From Coriobacteriia bacterium (GTDB lineage: Bacteria; Actinomycetota; Coriobacteriia; Coriobacteriales; Eggerthellaceae), in the NCBI GenBank assembly GCA_030536315.1, contig JAUNQF010000006.1, forward strand, positions 1 to 57,113: DNA of 57,113 nt, in the 5' to 3' direction. The translations under genes were made by a program, and so were the position numbers. The notes under the pieces are model-generated. The model saw nothing but the letters and a program-made list of their open reading frames with translations. It was not told where the DNA came from and searched no databases. Below are positions 1-9,128 of the stretch, piece by piece (within the stretch, counting starts at the first letter, position 1; the number at the start of each line of letters is the position of its first letter).

Positions 1-234
1 ATGGATGGAGGAGTTGAAGTTGATGAGTGTATGTCTTCTGGTATTCCTATGGAGTTGCTTCAATCTAGAAACTCATTTGCTGTAAGTATTTGAGCAATAT
101 TAGAAAGTATTTTCCCTAAGGAACTACTTGAAAATAGACAAGTTGATATTAATAAGAAAAAAGCAACACGGAAATCCGTTAAAGAAAAAAAGAAAGTCAA
201 ATCTGGAAAGTTATTAAAGGAGCGAAGAGCGTAA
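1..234 (+). CDS. tadZ: TadZ/CpaE-like ParA-MinD ATPase, C-terminal fragment
   Basis: The gene is open from the first base and ends with TAA at 232-234, so only its last 77 codons are present. The visible part (acidic start, then a GIPMELLQSRNSFAVSIWAI-like helix and a Lys/Arg-rich tail) resembles the C-terminal end of MinD/ParA-type ATPases, where a 'G.P.....S..A' segment precedes the final helix. TGA at 91-93 is read as Trp. It lies directly upstream of cpaF, where TadZ/CpaE (pilus localisation ATPase) normally sits. No Walker motif is in view, so the call rests mainly on context. Confidence 0.6.
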
Positions 235-1581
235 ATGTCACTTTACGAACGAGCACAGAAGACATCAAATCCTAATCTTACTAAAGGTCAAATTGCTAGT
301 GGTAATTTTTCTGTAAAGACAAGTCCAAAAAGCAATTTGGCAATTTTACATAAGCAAGTTCAAGAAATTATTTCTCCAGACAAATTGGCTGAATATATGA
401 CCAATAATCCTCAAAGAGCAAAATCTGAAATTCGAAATGCTGCAAATCGGTGCTTCATGAGTTCTAAATGAGAGGCATTAAATGATGATGAAAAGAAGGA
501 GCTTGTAAAGAATTTAATAGATTTTATGTTTGGGTTTGGACCTATTGAGGTGCTACTTGACAATCCGAAAATTACTGAAGTAATGGTAAACGGAACGAAG
601 TCAATTTATTATGAACTCGAAGGAAAGCTGCATCGTTGAAAACAACATTTCAATAATGATGAGCAAGTACGTTCTTTAATAGACCGAATTTTAGGTCCGT
701 TAGGACGACGAATTGATGAAGAATCACCTATGGTTAATGCTAGGTTAGGTTCAGGACATAGGGTTCATGCAATAATTTCGCCCTTATCTTTAGATGGAAC
801 TATTTTAACTATTAGAAAATTTGCTGAACATGTAATCACTTTAGAAGAGATGACCACAATGAATTCTTTGGACGAAAAGCTTCTTAAATTTTTAACATGG
901 GCAGTGTTAATGAGAAAAAATATTGCTGTTTCTGGCGGAACTGGAAGTGGTAAAACAACTTTATTAAATGCTTTGTCATGTAAAATTTCTCACAGGGAAA
1001 GAGTTATTACAATAGAGGACTCAGCAGAACTTCGTTTTTTAGAGCATCCTCATGTAATTAGGTTGGAAGCAAGGCCTCGGAATGCAGAAGGAACTGGCGA
1101 AGTTACAATTCGCGATTTAGTTATTAACGCACTTCGAATGCGACCAGATAGAATTGTTGTAGGAGAATGCAGAGGTGCCGAGGCTCTTGATATGCTTCAA
1201 GCTATGAATACAGGACATGATGGTTCTCTTACTACACTTCATGCAAATTCACCAAAAGAAACAATTTCAAGATTAACAACAATGGTTCGTTATGCTGCAG
1301 AACTTCCAGTTGATGTTATTGAAAATTATATTGCTTCGGCGATTGATTTAGTTGTTCAAACAGCAAGAGGGGTTGACGGTTCAAGATATATTAGTGATGT
1401 TGTTGCTTTTAATTTTAATGAGAAAAATAAAAAATGCGAAGTTCAGCAATTATTTTATCGAGGGCCATTTGACAGATCAGGAAAATGATTAAATTTCCCA
1501 AATTGGATTGACAATGTTCCGTTATATAAGTTTTCAACAAAGCAGGAGGTAAGTTTATGAAAATCTTGCGCATCTGCTTAA
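235..1581 (+). CDS. cpaF: Tad pilus assembly ATPase CpaF/TadA (secretion ATPase)
   Basis: This is the hexameric type II/IV secretion-family ATPase that powers Flp pilus assembly at the inner face of the membrane. Read with TGA as Trp it gives 448 residues, the usual CpaF length. Walker A GGTGSGKTT is at residues 234-242, followed by the Walker B/Asp-box region (RMRPDRIVVGECRGAEALDM) and the His-box TGHDGSLTTLHANSP. In-frame TGA codons at 469-471, 637-639, 1486-1488 and 1558-1560 are Trp. A Shine-Dalgarno AAAGGAG at about 217 precedes the ATG. The 3' end overlaps tadB by 25 bases, and the tadB ribosome site lies inside cpaF, so the two are probably translationally coupled. Confidence 0.95.
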
Positions 1582-2537
1582 TATTATTTGCAATTATTTG
1601 TGCTTGTATTTGTGGTTATTTTGTTTTTAATCGCATTATTGAATGATATAAAAAGCGAAGGCTTTCGAACTATGGGATTGATTCTTCGAATGATTACAAT
1701 AATAATTACTTTGCATGGTTAATGAGAAATGGCGTTTCCTTTTTAAAAAAACCTTCAAATTTTTTATTAAATCATTCTAAGTTTATTAGGACTAATTTCA
1801 ATAACATCGTTTCTTTATTAAATGAAAAAAATCTTCAATGCGATGAAATCTCTGTTTTATCTTCGAGCATATTATTAAGTTTCATATGCGGTGTTGTTGC
1901 TTCGTTATTATTTGCATCGTTTATTGCTGGCATTGCTTTAATTTTATGTATCTTTGTTTTAATTATTACTATAAGCAGATCTTTAATTGATAACCGAATT
2001 GCAAACTTGCGTAATTCAATCCCAGATACTTTAAGGTCAATGAGTACTTGTTTTGGTGCTGGTTATACAATTTTTCAAACGTTTTCTCATATTAGTTCTG
2101 AAAGTAAGGGACCTGTAAAAAATTTATTTGGGAAGTGTATGCATGTTTTGCAAACTGGAGGATCTATTTCAAGTTCGCTTGATTGTTTAAAAAATGTTAA
2201 GGATATCCCCGAGCTTTCATTTTTGGCAGTTGCTCTAGATGTTCAGCATCAAACAGGTGGAAGTATGAAGCCTGTAATTGAGTCGGCTAAAGATATGGTA
2301 GAGAACAAACTTGAGCTTATGAGAATGCTTCAAGTCCAAACTGCACAAGCAAAATTATCAGCTCGGATTGTAATGGTTTTACCGTTTGCTTTGATTGTGA
2401 TATTTTCCATGATAAGTCCAGGTTTTTTGACGCCATTTTTTACGAGTATTTTTGGTTTTATTTTGTTGCTAATTGCTTGTTTGATGCAAACAGCCGGAAT
2501 TATTTTAGTTAAGAAAATGTTAAATGTTGAAGTTTAA
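1557..2537 (+). CDS. tadB: Tad pilus inner-membrane platform protein TadB (T2SSF)
   Basis: The product is one of the two polytopic platform proteins that work with CpaF to extrude the Flp pilus. The 326 residues hold an N-terminal membrane segment, a second hydrophobic pair around residues 95-130, a cytosolic T2SSF domain (RNSIPDTLRSMSTCFGAGYT, then HQTGGSMKPVIESAKDMVE) and two C-terminal membrane helices. The start is the ATG at 1557, preceded by AGGAGG at about 1544. In-frame TGA at 1644-1646 is Trp. The gene abuts tadC with no gap. Confidence 0.92.
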
Positions 2538-3497
2538 ATGAGAATGTATATTTACATAGGAGTTTTAATTCTTGCAATAGCGTTTGCGGTTATTTGCGGT
2601 GTATTAATTGGACGATTAATACTAATTAGAAACAAAGAAAATTTATCGAGGAAATTTCGGAGGGAAGCTGCTGGAGTAGAGGATGTAGAGTTTGACAATT
2701 CATTTGTTTGTAGTGGATTTGCAAGAAGAATTATGAATTATATATTAAAAGTTTCATATTCTATAAGCCATGTAAATGATCAGTTATGAATAACAAAAAA
2801 GTTTATTAAAAGTGATGAATTACCAAAAAAATTAAAAAAACTTAAAAACATGTGTTCTATGCCAAATGTATTTGGAAGATTCGCCCTTAGAGAAGTTCAA
2901 TTTCGATTTGCTTTTATTGGCTTTTGTTCTGGAGCACTGATTGGGGTTGTTTTTTCGTATATATTAATGGTAATTCTTGGAATTATTGGATTAATCGTAG
3001 GTTTATATTTGCCTGTTTGGGCAATGAAACAAGAAAAAATAATTAAAAATAACAATCTTGATAAATGTTTGCCTGAAATGTTGGAGGTTGTTTCGCTTGG
3101 TCTTCGAAGTGGATTAACTTTTGACCGGTCATTTAGAATTTATACCTTGCATTTCAATAATGAATTTTCTAAATCTTGTTTGACTGCTCAACGAAAATGA
3201 GAAGGTGGAATTTGCACTCGCGAAGAATCGCTTCGAAACCTTGCAAAAAGTTATGACAGCCAATTGCTTTCGAGAATTATTGAAAACATTATTAGATCTT
3301 TGCGTTTTGGTTCATCTCTTGTTGAGGGATTGGAAGAAGCTGCACTTGAATCACGAAATTTATATAAAGCAAAGCAGGAAGAAATTGTATCTAAAGCTCC
3401 TGTAAAAATGATGATTCCAACAGGGACTTTAATTTTGCCTGCTATGTTGATTTTAGTATTAGGTCCAATTTTATTAGAACTTGGAAGTGGATTTTAA
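2538..3497 (+). CDS. tadC: Tad pilus inner-membrane platform protein TadC (T2SSF)
   Basis: This is the second platform protein of the Tad system, 319 residues once TGA (2787, 3198 and nearby) is read as Trp. It has N-terminal helices, a T2SSF core with CLPEMLEVVSLGLRSGLTFD and SLRFGSSLVEGLEEAALESR, and a C-terminal hydrophobic hairpin ending in VLGPILLELGSGF. The ATG directly follows the tadB stop codon. The pair CpaF-TadB-TadC is the minimal motor and platform of a Tad pilus. Confidence 0.92.
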
Positions 3498-3508
3498 AAG
3501 GAGCAAAA

Positions 3509-3706
3509 ATGAAAATTAAACATCGAATCATTAAGAGAGTTTCAAATTTTCAAGTCAAACTTTGAGACGAAAGCGGTCAAGGAACAACTGAATATGCAAT
3601 TTTAGTTGGTGTTTTAGTTGTGATTGCAATAATTGCGATTGCTGTTTTTAAACCGAAGCTTGAAGAATTGTGAAATTCAATTGCTGAAGGAATTAATAGT
3701 TTGTAA
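3509..3706 (+). CDS. flp: Flp-type major pilin precursor
   Basis: The 65-residue protein has a basic leader, then ESGQGTTEYAILVGVLVVIA followed by IIAIAVF. This is the class III prepilin signature: Gly at the cleavage site, Glu at mature position 5 followed by Tyr, and a single hydrophobic stretch. It is expected to be cut by a TadV-type prepilin peptidase, which is not in this window, and to polymerise into the pilus fibre. The ATG follows an AAAGGAG ribosome site by 5 bases. Two TGA codons encode Trp (residues about 18 and 55). It is too short to be found by simple ORF cut-offs under the standard code. Confidence 0.9.
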
Positions 3707-3709
3707 GTC

Positions 3710-3925
3710 ATGAAAAAAATTTTTTTAAAAATTAATTCCGATAGTGGTCAAAGTACTGTTGAGTTTGCAATTGTTACTGCTGCAATGCTTGTAGTTGTAA
3801 TTGTCCTTGGTTTATTTTGAAATCTTGGAGATGATGGAATTTTTGTTGATCATGCACAAAGTTCAGCTTCGCATCATCTTGAAGATGCAGCCGCAGGAAT
3901 AGTTGGAGATGTTTTTAGTTGTTAA
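3710..3925 (+). CDS. Prepilin-like minor pilin (Flp/TadE-like)
   Basis: The 71-residue product begins with a basic leader, then NSDSGQSTVEFAIVTAAMLV, one hydrophobic helix, a Trp encoded by TGA and a short tail. The G-Q-x-T-x-E pattern matches the Flp gene just upstream, so the protein is probably processed by the same peptidase. It starts 3 bases after the flp stop codon. It could be a second pilin or a very short TadE-type pseudopilin; the sequence does not decide. A paralogue of flp by tandem duplication is plausible because the two leaders match so closely. Confidence 0.8.
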
Positions 3926-4425
3926 GTATTTGAAAAAATAATAATGGTCAGGCTACCGTCGAAGCGGCAATCATGATTCCGGCAATATTCTTGTTGTTGC
4001 TATTGCTTATTCAGCCTGGCATTTATTTATATGATTTATGTGTGATGAACGAAGCTGCTTCGGAGACTTGTAGGGTTTTGACTACTGCCAGTGATAGTGA
4101 AAAGTCAAAAATTTGTGAACCTTTTGCACGTCGAAGGCTGTCTGCAATTCCTCAGCAGGATAATTTTCATGTTCATAGTTCAGGTTGTTCGTATGAAATC
4201 GAATACGTTGGAAGTCAAGGTGACAATGAAGTTCAAGTTACAATTAAGAATCAATTAAAGCCTCTTCCGCTAATTGGATTTTTAAGCGATATGTTTGGAC
4301 TATTAAACGAAAATAATTGTTTTGAGGTAAAGGCAGAATCGACACAAGTTTCAAGACCTTCGTGAGTAACTAATAGTCCACAAGGGAAAAATCCTGAAAA
4401 TTGAGTTGGGGGATGGTTGCCATAA
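3919..4425 (+). CDS. TadE-like pseudopilin
   Basis: The protein has 168 residues with a leader NNNGQATVEAAIMIPAIFLL followed by an extracytoplasmic domain containing several Cys residues. The VEAA..P pattern is typical of TadE/TadF pseudopilins, which are minor components of the Tad system. The nearest ATG (3973) lies inside the signature, so a TTG at 3919, 10 bases after GGAG, is the most likely start; it overlaps the previous gene by 7 bases. TGA codons at 3931, 4363 and 4402 are Trp. The C-terminal end overlaps the start of the next gene. Confidence 0.75.
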
Positions 4426-6584
4426 ATAATATATTTAAAAACGAGGATGGATTTACAACTTTAAGTGTAGTTGTATCTCTTTTACTTACGCTTTCTTTAA
4501 TCTTTTCAACTGCACAGGTGTATCGCATTAGCAGTGCTTCGGCAGATATTCAAAACGTATCTGATTCTGCGGTGCAGGCAGCAGAAAATCAAGTAGCAGA
4601 ATTTATGATTTTGGTTCGCGTATCAGATTCGGTAATATTGTCTTTAAGTTTAGGCGGGATCGTTTGTGCTGCTCTTGGAGTAGTTGCAATGTGTACACCA
4701 GTGACAGCTGCTGCTTCGGATGCTCTTTTAGAAGCTTCAACAAAAATGTTTAACGCGCGTGATTCTTTTGCTGATAAAAGCGCAAAGAGTTTAAATCAAA
4801 TGCAAAAAGCTATTCCGTTTTTAGCGTCAGTTAAAGCTTTTCAGGTATCACAGGCAAATAATGGCGGAACTTTTGATGCTAACTATATTTCTATTGCGAT
4901 GCTAATGCCTGGTGAAGGAATAACTATTGAGCCTGGAAATATCAATGAGGCAAAAGGAGTTCTTGAAGAAATTAACGCTAATTCTGATGATATAAAAAAG
5001 GCAGCGGCGGAAGCAGAAGAGGCTGCAAAAAAAGCTAACGAAGCAAAAGTGCGCGCGTTTATGGCTGATTGCGGAAATAATCCAAATTATTGTATGTATG
5101 AAAGAGCAAAGAACAAGGCATATATGACAGGACCCGAAAACCCTTTATATAATAGTCCAGATACCTGAAGCTTTTCGGTACCCTTAAAACGTTGTCAAGC
5201 TTATTATCCAAAAAGAATTCAAATCGAGGCACCAGATGGACCTTCGGTTGATGCGAAGGCGAATTCTGCGCTTCGTCGTGTGTTTTATCAATATGCTGTT
5301 GAACAATTTTCACATGCTTATGTTATAGATACAGGTGATACCTTCCAAGCAAACTTTCCACATCTTCCTAAAAACACTGATGAAATGAAACAAACATCAA
5401 TGTACACTAATGTAAGATTTCCGATTTCAGGTGGAAATTGTATGCATGCTTATGCTGATTGTCCGGGTTGTTCTGGGATTAGTGGATATGGCACTCTTGC
5501 ACAGATGGATGGAATGGGTAGATTTGTCCAATGCCCATATTGTAAGTTTAGTGCATCAAGCTTGGGAAGTGTTGCTGCAGCTTCGACATCAATTAGTAAT
5601 GGTTATGAATATCACTATAAGATTGTTGAAGAAGCATCCAAAGATTATCAAAAAGCAAAGGAGGAAGCTGAACCTCTAAATAGAAAAGTTAAAAATTTTG
5701 CTGATGGAATTTTTGACAAGATTAAAAAACTAATAAGTCAAATTGCGAATAAAAGAATTTATGCAAAGCCTCCGGGATCATATGGTGCAATATGTATGAC
5801 GGTTAATACAAATTCTGCCCCTGCTTCAAAAGGTTTTGAAAGCAGTTTTGTTTCAAGTGAGACGACTTTAGGTGTCCGTGCGGCAATATCAGCTGCAACA
5901 GTAATTGAAGAGGAGTCTGACGAAGGAAAGACAGTTCTGAATTCTATTCTTGATGGTCTAACAGATGAATTGCCTACGATTTCAGGTGCGGTTGGGATTG
6001 CTCTTAATTCTTGGTCCAAAATTTTGGAGGTTTATAGTAATGGTCAAGAAGCTTTTATGGATGGATTGGAATCTTCGTTGAATCAATTACCTGTAATTAG
6101 TGCAAGTGGTTTGGGGACTTGAGCTTCGAAGCGACTAAGCGAATTTATGCAAGACTTAGGTTTGGAGCCAGCAAATTTAAATGCACTAAAGCCCGTTTTA
6201 ATAAACTCAACTTATGTTGCTAAAGCTGAAGAAAACGAAGAGCCAGCCTCAACTGTTGGAATAGCAAGCAAGACCTTCGCTTCGAAATTTCTTGTTGTAA
6301 AAGATACAGCAATAAGTTTTACACAAGCGAATAATTCTTTACTTTCAGCAGTTTCAAGTGGACCTGAATTAGCTGCTGTTCTTGGACTTCATGATGTCAT
6401 TTATTCAGGAGGTGTAATAGAATTGGCAACAATTGAGCCTCTTGGAAATTTAGGACCAAGCATTCCAATTACAATCAAACTTCCAGAATTTGCGACAGGC
6501 ACTATGCAAAATATTGTTAGTTGAATTGCGGGAGCATTACAAAGTATTTTAGGAAATTTGTGAGGTGGAAAGATATGAAGATAA
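4413..6584 (+). CDS. Large TadG/Rv3654c-like Tad-locus surface protein with CxxC pairs
   Basis: The 723-residue protein starts with NEDGFTTLSVVVSLLLTLSL, a prepilin-like leader without the usual Glu at mature position 5, and then a long exported domain. Recognisable parts are a second hydrophobic stretch near residues 70-95, an Ala/Glu/Lys-rich helix (residues about 190-215), and a cysteine cluster with CPGC and CPYC near residues 350-380. No catalytic motif was recognised. It is in the operon position where TadG-type pilus-associated proteins occur. TGA at 5166, 6120, 6522, 6561 and 6576 are Trp. A TTG at 4401 is an alternative start. Function beyond 'Tad-associated exported protein' is not supported. 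Confidence 0.7.
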
Positions 6585-7018
6585 TTTCAAGTTTATGAAA
6601 AAATAACGAAGGTCAGTCAACCGTTGAGCTTGCCGTAATGTTTCCTGTGATATTAATTATTGCTGTAATTTGTGTTAATGCATTAACTTTTTTTTCTGAA
6701 TGTTCAAGTTTTGATAGAACGTTTAAACAAATTGTAACAAGTTTAGGACCTAATCCAGGTTATGGAAAAGATATTTCAAATGTTAAATCTATATTAGAAA
6801 GTGAATTAAAAAATAGATTTGATGATGATTTCCTTGACTTTGAAGTAAGTGTAGAAAATGTAAGTGGTGGGCTGCAAGAGTTTAGTGGGAATTTAAAAAT
6901 GTATCCAACTTTATTTGGCATGGGACTTCGAAGTGAAATATTTGGCGTTCCTCTTCCGAGCTTAAATCATCAACAAAAAATGACAATTGAAGTCTATAAA
7001 CCAGGAGTAATTATTTAG
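6575..7018 (+). CDS. TadE/TadF-like pseudopilin
   Basis: The 147-residue product has the leader NNEGQSTVELAVMFPVILII, again G-Q-S-T-x-E plus a Pro in the hydrophobic stretch, which is the TadE/TadF pattern. The rest is a small extracytoplasmic domain. The ATG at 6575 overlaps the previous gene by 10 bases and follows GAGGTGG. A TGA just before the leader motif encodes Trp. It is the fourth protein of this operon with the same processing signature. Confidence 0.8.
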
Positions 7019-7450
7019 ATGCTTTATAAAAGTGAAAAAATTAAATTATTAATCGGTCTTTTGATTGTTGCATCTATATTTGTCTTTATAGGAATTAGCA
7101 CATATTTTGAAAAAGCCGAAGATTATAATTCGCTTCTTAACTTTGATACGAATTATTCAAGTTATATTCCTGAGAATTATTTAGATGAAGTAATTGATGT
7201 TGCCTCTTTGGATGCACATTTAATAATGATTGACAAGAGCGAAAAGGTTGTGGGTTTTTCTATTGATAACGATGCAGTAACTTCGTTTAATAATTTAAAA
7301 GATCAATTAATATCACGAGGTTGAAATTATGTTGAAAGCGGGTCCTCGACTTCGTCAAGTTTTTACAAGAATAATGGCAATTATAAATGACTATTTGTTA
7401 ATTGTGTCAATGTGGGAGGAGAGACAAGTGTCGTCTTGACAGTTGACTAA
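7019..7450 (+). CDS. Small membrane-anchored protein of the Tad operon
   Basis: The product is 143 residues with one N-terminal membrane helix (KLLIGLLIVASIFVFIGIST) and an extracytoplasmic remainder. No family was recognised. The ATG directly follows the previous stop codon, so it is part of the same operon. TGA at 7322 and 7388 are Trp. The 3' end overlaps the DUF192 gene by 23 bases. A role as an accessory pilus-assembly or anchoring protein is only inferred from position. Confidence 0.7.
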
Positions 7451-7730
7451 TTATATAATTTGCAATTCGATTATTAAGAGACTTCGTGGGTTGTATTTTC
7501 GAAATGAAAAATCGATGTGTTTGATTTATCCATGCAATTGTATACATACTTTTTTCTTTAGAAGGAAAATAGATGTTGCATTTATAGATAAAAACAAATC
7601 TGTTGTAAGAGTTGTTGTTGGATTAAAACCATGAAGAGTTTTGATTTGTAAAAATTCATTTTATGTAGCTGAAAAGTTTAGCAGTAATGATTCAAAGTTC
7701 TTGTCATTAGGGGATAAGATAATTATATAG
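7428..7730 (+). CDS. DUF192-family protein
   Basis: The 100-residue protein contains RLRGLYFR, then an aliphatic-Pro-Cys segment with IHTFF, then IDVAFIDKNKSVVRVVVGLKP followed by a TGA-encoded Trp. This is the core pattern of the DUF192 family (R.RGLM-like motif, hydrophobic loop, 'DVAFID..G.V' strand). The start is a GTG at 7428, immediately after an excellent ribosome site GGGAGGAGA. DUF192 proteins have no settled function. Here the protein lacks a signal peptide and sits at the end of the Tad operon. Confidence 0.75.
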
Positions 7731-7742
7731 GAGGTTATTGAT

Positions 7743-8030
7743 ATGAAAGTTTGTCCAACTTGTAAAAGTAGATGTTTTGATGATATGGATACATGTTATG
7801 GATGTATGCATCATTTTATTGATTCTGATTATCAAACTAAAAATATAAATAAGGAGGTAACAATGAATGAGAAAATTCCGGAATATTTTGAACTTGATTC
7901 TTTTCCGTTTATCGAAGATGAAGATTATTTTAGAACCCGTGGCGCTCATGAAAGAATTAAGAATAATGATGAAAAGATTGTTATAAAACTTGAATTGCCT
8001 AAATCTGTTTTAGAAAAATATATTGTATAA
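7743..8030 (+). CDS. Small zinc-ribbon protein of the Tad operon
   Basis: The 95-residue product begins MKVCPTCKSRCFDDMDTCYG followed by Cys and His, giving two CxxC knuckles (CPTC and CYGC) that should bind one zinc. The C-terminal half is acidic and has no known domain. An AGGAGG site at 7731 precedes the ATG. The linker between halves (around residues 36-42) is encoded by a perfect internal Shine-Dalgarno followed by an in-frame ATG, see the separate entry. It could be a cytoplasmic regulator or assembly factor of the pilus locus, by position only. Confidence 0.7.
   Translation: MKVCPTCKSRCFDDMDTCYGCMHHFIDSDYQTKNINKEVTMNEKIPEYFELDSFPFIEDEDYFRTRGAHERIKNNDEKIVIKLELPKSVLEKYIV
7851..7865 (+). 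promoter_or_regulatory. Internal ribosome-binding site and in-frame ATG in the zinc-ribbon gene
   Basis: AAGGAGGT at 7851-7858 is followed 4 bases later by ATG at 7863-7865, in frame with the gene that starts at 7743. Initiation here would give a 55-residue protein without the zinc ribbon. The Shine-Dalgarno is stronger than that of many true starts in this window. Confidence 0.5.
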
Positions 8031-8055
8031 TAAGCCTTCGCAAGAAGGAGAAATT

Positions 8056-9036
8056 ATGGGTAAGAAAACAGTAATGATTTTGGCAACTGGTGGAACTATT
8101 GCTGGATCTGGAAAAGCTGGCAGAGGTGTTGGCTATAAGGTTGCTACTTTAACTGCGGAAAGTTTAATTGAATCTGTTCCTCAAATTCAGGACCTTGCTA
8201 ATATAAAGGCGGAGCAGTTGTTTAATCTTGGATCTGACAATATTACACAAGATGAATTGTTGCAGCTTGCTAACAGAGTTAATGAGTTGGAAAAAGATGA
8301 TTCGATAGATGGAATTGTTATAACTCACGGAACCGACACTATGGAGGAAAATTCTTATTTCCTAAATCTTGTTTGCGATGTTAGAAAGCCTGTAGTTTTT
8401 ACTGGTTCGATGAGGCCTGCAACAGCAATTTCTGCAGATGGTCCACTAAACTTATATCAATCAATTTTAGTTGCAACACATGACGATGCTGTTGATAAAC
8501 CTGTTATGTGTGTTATGAGTGATACGATATTAGATTCAAGAACGTTTTTTAAAACTTCGACATTTTCAGTTGAGACAATGAAAAGTGCGGGACTTGGTCA
8601 CCTTGGTATTATTCGCGACCAAGAAGTAATATTTACAAGTAAAGGGGATAAGTCTATACATACATCAAAGAGTGAATTTAGAATTGATGGTGTTAAGAAA
8701 CTTCCAAAGGTTAGCGTGGTTTATTTTCATATTGATGCTGATGTAAAAAATCTGGAATTTGCTCTTGAGAATTCAGATGGTGTTGTTGTTGCCGGTGCCG
8801 GTGAAGGAAGCTTCAGTAGATTTTGACGCGAAGTAATTGATAATACAAAAAAGCCTGTTGTTATTAGTTCAAGAACTGCGTCTGGAACTATTTCTGAGGA
8901 ATCTCTTCTTTCTAAAAATAGCATTGCTACACAATTTTTAAATCCACAAAAAGCTGCTGTTTTGCTTCGCGTTGCCTTAATTAATAATTTGAAACGAAGC
9001 AACGAAGACATCGACCGCATCTTTAGAACTTACTAA
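8056..9036 (+). CDS. ansA: L-asparaginase
   Basis: The enzyme hydrolyses L-asparagine to aspartate and ammonia. The 326 residues carry both catalytic signatures: ATGGTIAGSG near the N-terminus and DGIVITHGTDTMEE near residue 90. SMRPATAISADGP follows. There is no signal peptide, so the enzyme is probably cytoplasmic. AAGGAG precedes the ATG at 8056; an in-frame ATG 33 bases upstream (8023) overlaps the previous gene and lacks a ribosome site. TGA at 8824-8826 is Trp. The next gene is an amino-acid symporter, which fits uptake and breakdown of amino acids. Confidence 0.92.
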
Positions 9037-9084
9037 TAGCATTATTAAATTTTCATCTTTTGTCCTTTGCTGAAATTGGTAGGG

Positions 9085-9090
9085 TATAAT
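9085..9090 (+). promoter_or_regulatory. -10 element upstream of the AGCS transporter gene
   Basis: TATAAT at 9085-9090 sits 39 bases before the ATG at 9129. No good -35 is visible; TTGTCC at 9060 would give a 19-base spacer. Confidence 0.5.
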
Positions 9091-9128
9091 ATAGCGGGGC
9101 TAGAGTTAAGGATGAGCGAAGGAAATTT

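Noticed and set aside
235-1581. TGA-interrupted frames read as pseudogenes or frameshifts
   Set aside because: The interruptions are always TGA, stay in frame, and fall on conserved Trp positions in dozens of genes, so recoding explains them.
8023-8055. Asparaginase start at 8023
   Set aside because: That ATG overlaps the zinc-ribbon gene end and lacks a ribosome site; the ATG at 8056 follows AAGGAG.
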